Part shown: positions 8,515 through 13,977 of the stretch, one piece after another
Layout: each line of letters opens with the position of its first letter
Position numbering within the stretch: the stretch's first letter is position 1
Origin: an uncultured Eubacteriales bacterium
Lineage (GTDB): Bacteria > Bacillota > Clostridia > Monoglobales > Monoglobaceae
DNA length: 13,977 nt
Direction of reading: 5' to 3'
Assembly: GCA_900550775.1 (NCBI GenBank)
Contig: URTH01000034.1
Coordinates: 1 to 13,977, forward strand
Position numbers and translations under genes: made by a program
The notes under the pieces: generated by a model
The model's input: the letters and a program-made list of their open reading frames with translations, nothing else
What the model was told of the DNA's origin: nothing
Databases searched by the model: none

Positions 8515-8850
8515 TTGGTAAAAGAGGCAATCGACCGTATTTTAAAGGCAGAAAAACAGGCCGATGAGATCGAAAACGATGCGGTTCAAACAGTAAAACA
8601 GATCGAATCGGAAACGACACAAACCGTTGCCGCGATCTTCGATCAAGCAAAGAAACAAACAGAAATCTACCGGCAGGAAATTTTAGAAAAAGCCGCAAGG
8701 TTTAGCAAAGAGGAGGAGACGGCGTGGATCGAATCGAAAATGCAGCGTTTTGAAAAGCAATACGAAATCATGAAAAGAAATTTAGATTCGGTCTCGGAGC
8801 AATTGTTTTTGCAGTTAAAGGGCAGTACACCGCTGACGGAGGAGAGGTGA
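8515..8850 (+). CDS. ntpF: V-type ATPase peripheral-stalk subunit G/H
   Basis: A 111-residue, highly charged, nearly all-helical protein starting (M)VKEAIDRILKAEKQADEI, the usual pattern of bacterial subunit H/G. This is the long coiled-coil partner of subunit E in the peripheral stalk that holds the catalytic head still. There is no membrane segment. TTG 8515 is chosen over GTG 8506 because the AAGGGGTGA site covers the GTG and because family members begin at this point. It is the first gene of the ATPase operon, as ntpF is in E. hirae. The stop at 8848 merges with the binding site for ntpI, so the two are probably translationally coupled. Identity rests on composition, N-terminal pattern and position. 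Confidence 0.82.
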   Translation: MVKEAIDRILKAEKQADEIENDAVQTVKQIESETTQTVAAIFDQAKKQTEIYRQEILEKAARFSKEEETAWIESKMQRFEKQYEIMKRNLDSVSEQLFLQLKGSTPLTEER

Positions 8851-8856
8851 ATTGAA

Positions 8857-11359
<2,503 letters not shown>

Positions 11360-11374
11360 GACTTGTATCGGACA

Positions 11375-11384
11375 AAAGGAGGTG
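11375..11384 (+). promoter_or_regulatory. Ribosome binding site that decides a TTG start for ntpE
   Basis: AAAGGAGGTG is a near-perfect complement of the 16S rRNA tail. Counting from GGAGG, seven bases separate it from TTG 11390. The open frame reaches back to 11363, but that region is the binding site itself. Confidence 0.85.
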
Positions 11385-11389
11385 TTTTT

Positions 11390-11980
11390 TTGACCGGGCT
11401 GGATCATATCCTAAACGAAATATTGCAGGAATCCCAGGAAAAAGCGGATGATCTCATTCGCAGCGCAAAGGAAAAAGCAGCAAAAGAGGTAGAAAAAGTT
11501 CAGCAGGAGGCCGCCGCCATCATGGAAAACAATCGGGCGGAGATTTATCGGGAGGCAGAAGAAATCAAAGAGCGCGGCAAAGCTTCGGCACAGCGCCGTC
11601 TGGAAAAGAACATGCTTAAAAAAAAGCAGCAGCTGATCGACATCACCATCGATATGGTCTATCAAAAGCTGCTTTCGATGCCGGAGACCGCGTTCCGCTC
11701 CTTTGTCCTGTACCATTTACAAGCGTTTCGCCCGGATGAGACCGGGACGATCTATTTTGTAAAAGGCGACACAATAAGCGATGAATTAAAGGAGGAACTG
11801 AAAAAAAGTCACCCCAAATTCACGGTCTCAAAAGAACGCATCCTTGCAGACGGCGGATTTTTACTCAGCCTTTCGGACGTGGATCTTGACGTGACGTATC
11901 GGTCTCTGATTGCGCAAAGCGAAGAGTGTCTGCGTGACAGGGCGGCGGCTCTGCTCTTTGAAACGGAGGCGGCGCAATGA
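11390..11980 (+). CDS. ntpE: V-type ATPase peripheral-stalk subunit E
   Basis: A 196-residue protein beginning (M)TGLDHILNEILQESQEKADD, the standard start of bacterial subunit E. About 100 N-terminal residues form a long charged helix (Glu, Lys, Ala rich) that pairs with subunit G/H (ntpF). The C-terminal part, with the ADGGFLL segment near the end, is the globular head that contacts the catalytic AB hexamer. TTG is chosen because of the strong binding site just upstream and the match to family N-termini. The stop overlaps the ntpC start (ATGA), implying coupled translation. The two stalk partners, E and G/H, both use TTG starts here. Confidence 0.93.
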   Translation: MTGLDHILNEILQESQEKADDLIRSAKEKAAKEVEKVQQEAAAIMENNRAEIYREAEEIKERGKASAQRRLEKNMLKKKQQLIDITIDMVYQKLLSMPETAFRSFVLYHLQAFRPDETGTIYFVKGDTISDELKEELKKSHPKFTVSKERILADGGFLLSLSDVDLDVTYRSLIAQSEECLRDRAAALLFETEAAQ

Positions 11981-12927
11981 CGGACCGTTATGCTTATTAT
12001 GTGACAAGAACGAAAATTCGGGAGGGGCGTCTTTTGTCGGCACGGGAGATGAAGGAGCTGAGCCTTGCGCCGACCTATCGGGACGCCGTGCAGTTTTTGG
12101 TGCGAAAGGGCTTTTTAGAGGGCGAAACCATCGATGCGATGCTTTCTGCGCGCCGCCGCGAAATGCTGGATTTGATAGACGAATTTACCGATATCAAAGA
12201 CGCGTTTCGGATTTTTCGCATAAAGTATGATTTTCATAACTTATAAACTGCAATCAAAGCGCAAATAAGCGGTCATAAAGGCAAGGATGACTATCTTGAC
12301 GGCGGAACCGTTTCGGCAGAGGTGATTTTGGATGCCGTCTTTCAAAAAAGGCTGGAAGATTTACCAAGGGATTTGCAGCAATATGCCAAGACGGCACAGT
12401 CGATACTCCTGCGCACCCGTGATGCCGGTCAATTCGATTGTTATCTTGACCGCGCCCTGCTCCGCACCATATACCAAGAGGGGCAAGCATCTAAAATTCC
12501 GTATCTCAAAAGCTATACGGAAAATTATGTTGCGGTGCATGATATCAAGATAGCCTATCGCTGCTGTATTTTGAAAAAGAGCAAGGAATTTATAAAACGT
12601 GCGCTTGCGCCCTGTAAAAGTCTGGCGACAGATCAGCTTGCGGCACAGGCGGCGCAAGACAGTAAAGCGCTTTGCGATTATTTGGTTCACACGGATTACA
12701 GCGCGGCAGCCGAGGCGATGCGGCAGTCGTACTGTGCGTTTTACAGGTGGTGCGCAAGGCGGTTATCTGCCCCGGCGGAGGCAGATAAGGACGAAACATT
12801 CGGTCTGTCCCCGATTTTTGCATATTTGTTTTTTGCAGAGCAGGAAATCCGGGAAGTCCGATTGATTTTAACGCTCAAGCAAAATCATATGCCAGGCGAG
12901 TTGATTGCAGAGAGGATGTGGAGATAA
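11977..12927 (+). pseudogene. ntpC: V-type ATPase subunit C, interrupted by one in-frame TAA
   Basis: Subunit C (yeast d homologue) is the funnel-shaped link between the central shaft and the membrane ring. The first 89 codons read MTDRYAYYVTRTKIREGRLL ... DFHNL; TAA follows at 12244; then the same frame goes on without another stop for 226 codons to 12925 (TAIKAQISGHKG, DGGTV, ... LIAERMWR). Read through, it is 316 residues, a normal length. The family pattern at the break is HNLK or HNIK, so a single AAA to TAA change would explain it. No frame change or other damage is seen, so the lesion is very recent, a sequencing error, or tolerated through read-through or restart. GTG 12322 or TTG 12328, behind AGAGGTGA, could restart a C-terminal fragment of about 200 residues, but no family member begins there. 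The start overlaps the ntpE stop. Confidence 0.88.
12244..12246 (+). other. In-frame TAA inside ntpC (codon 90)
   Basis: The context is CAT AAC TTA TAA ACT GCA. Frames before and after are identical (12322 minus 11977 is a multiple of three), so only the codon itself blocks translation. No internal Shine-Dalgarno, slippery run or evident hairpin surrounds it, unlike the prfB site. Confidence 0.93.
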
Positions 12928-12930
12928 ATC

Positions 12931-13248
12931 ATGCCGCATATTGCCATCATGGGAGATCGGGACAGCATCTACGGTTTTGCCGCCTTGGGGTTTCATACCT
13001 ATGATACAGAGAATCAAGATGTGTCCGCGCTCTTTTTAAGGCTGTGCCGCAGCGACTACGGCATCATCTACATGACCGAAGAGGCTGCCGCACAGATTCC
13101 GGCAGCGGTTCAAAGGCAGCGGATGCAGACAACACCGGCTGTTGTGCTGATTCCCGGTATCAAGAACAACACGGGTGCCGGAACCGCCGGAATCCGGGAA
13201 GCCGTCAAAAAAGCGGTCGGTTCCGACATTTTGTCCGACAAGGAATAA
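12931..13248 (+). CDS. ntpG: V-type ATPase central-stalk subunit F
   Basis: A 105-residue protein with the subunit F pattern: N-terminal IAIMGDRDSIYGFAALGF, a central strand YGIIYMTEEAAAQI, then PAVVLIPGIK and a C-terminal helix EAVKKAVGSDIL. Subunit F sits with subunit D in the rotating shaft and transmits torque; in E. hirae it corresponds to NtpG. ATG 12931 follows GGAG (12920-12923) at seven bases and lies three bases after the ntpC stop at 12925-12927. It is intact, which argues that the operon downstream of the broken ntpC is still maintained. Confidence 0.93.
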   Translation: MPHIAIMGDRDSIYGFAALGFHTYDTENQDVSALFLRLCRSDYGIIYMTEEAAAQIPAAVQRQRMQTTPAVVLIPGIKNNTGAGTAGIREAVKKAVGSDILSDKE

Positions 13249-13266
13249 GAGTAAGGAGATTTTGCT

Positions 13267-13977
13267 ATGATACATGGTACGATTCAAAAAGTAGCCGGCC
13301 CATTGGTGATCGCAAGCGAGATGCGAAACGCCAACATGTTTGATGTTGTCCGCGTCGGAGACGAGGGGCTGATCGGCGAAATTATCGAAATTCACGGTGA
13401 CCGTGCCTCGATCCAGGTCTATGAGGAAACCTCCGGCCTTGGCCCCGGCGCCAAGGTGATTTCAAGCGGTTTTCCGCTCAGCGTTGAGCTGGGACCCGGC
13501 CTGATTGGCAGCATGTTTGACGGGATTCAAAGACCGCTCGACGCCATTCGCAGTGTTGCCGGAAACAGTTTAAAACGCGGTATTGAGGTTCCGCCGCTAA
13601 GTCGGGAAAAACAATGGCATTTTGTGCCGGTGAAAAAGACGGGAGATGTTGTGAGTGGCGGCGATATCATCGCCGTTGTGCAGGAGACGGAGGTCATCGA
13701 GCACAAAATTATGGTTCCGCCCGATATGCAGGGGACGATTCAGTTTATCTGTGAGGGCGATTTTACCGTTGAGGACACGGTTGCCGTATTAAACACGGAA
13801 CACGGAGAGGAGAAACTGACCATGCTGCAAAGGTGGCCGGTTCGCAGCAGCAGACCGTATCAAAAAAAGCATGTGCCGACGGTGCCGCTTATTACCGGGC
13901 AGCGCGTCATTGATACGTTTTTCCCAATCGCAAAGGGCGGTGTTGCGGCCGTTCCCGGTACGTTCGGCAGCGGAAAG
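13267..13977 (+). CDS. ntpA: V-type ATPase catalytic subunit A (5' part, cut by window edge)
   Basis: Subunit A hydrolyses (or makes) ATP in the A3B3 head. The visible 237 residues start [16 protein letters not shown]. They contain the barrel domain ([22 protein letters not shown]), the non-homologous bulge region of about 100 residues typical of A rather than B subunits, the RWPVR segment, and [19 protein letters not shown]. The frame runs off the window at the P-loop GTFGSGK (231-237); many family members have Pro, Ala or Gly at the second position where this one has Thr. About 350 further residues are expected. ATG 13267 follows AAGGAG (13253-13258) at eight bases. Subunits B and D should follow to the right. 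Confidence 0.96.
   Translation, partial: MIHGTIQKVAGPLVIASEMRNANMFDVVRVGDEGLIGEIIEIHGDRASIQVYEETSGLGPGAKVISSGFPLSVELGPGLIGSMFDGIQRPLDAIRSVAGNSLKRGIEVPPLSREKQWHFVPVKKTGDVVSGGDIIAVVQETEVIEHKIMVPPDMQGTIQFICEGDFTVEDTVAVLNTEHGEEKLTMLQRWPVRSSRPYQKKHVPTVPLITGQRVIDTFFPIAKGGVAAVPGTFGSGK

Noticed and set aside
12244..12246. UAA reassigned to an amino acid in this organism
   Set aside because: prfB, prfA, ntpI, ntpK, ntpC and ntpG all end with TAA at sensible places followed by new genes, and both release factors are present, so UAA is an ordinary stop here.
12322..12927. Separate gene starting at GTG 12322
   Set aside because: It is in the same frame as the upstream ntpC fragment, and the 25 codons between the TAA and this GTG (TAIKAQ..., DGGTV) also look like subunit C, so it is the rest of one broken gene.

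Overview
This window looks like chromosome from a member of the Bacillota, most likely class Clostridia. The reasons are the secA-prfB order, a prfB that needs a +1 frameshift, GGAGG-type ribosome binding sites, a long clostridial-type SecA with a C-terminal zinc motif, and a V-type ATPase operon in the gene order known from Enterococcus hirae (ntpFIKECGA...). All genes lie on the + strand. G+C is near one half by eye. I cannot name the genus.

Bases 1-3024: an upstream stretch without a convincing gene, a near-perfect sigma-A promoter (157-185), then secA, the preprotein translocase motor. Bases 3058-5350: prfB and prfA, the two class I release factors side by side. prfB is read through a programmed +1 frameshift at codon 26. 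The in-frame stop there is TAA, not the usual TGA, so RF1 as well as RF2 can recognise it. An imperfect terminator-like hairpin follows prfA.

Bases 5456-8391: a translation-quality cluster. A single reading frame fuses Sua5 (threonylcarbamoyl-AMP synthase, first step of tRNA t6A) to a low-molecular-weight phosphatase whose P-loop looks like the protein-arginine phosphatase YwlE. It overlaps rimI by 4 bases, and tsaD, the enzyme that completes t6A, follows. A strong intrinsic terminator (8402-8439) closes the block.

Bases 8515-13977: a V-type ATPase operon running off the right edge: subunits G/H (ntpF), I (ntpI), K (ntpK, c-ring), E (ntpE), C (ntpC), F (ntpG) and the start of catalytic A (ntpA, cut at its P-loop). 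The ring protein carries the residues of the Na+ site described for E. hirae. ntpC is interrupted by one in-frame TAA at codon 90, where the family normally has lysine; the frame is otherwise intact on both sides.

The points most worth checking are the UAA-based RF2 frameshift next to prfA, the single nonsense codon in ntpC, and the Sua5/arginine-phosphatase fusion. I see no CRISPR array, tRNA, rRNA, insertion sequence or phage gene.
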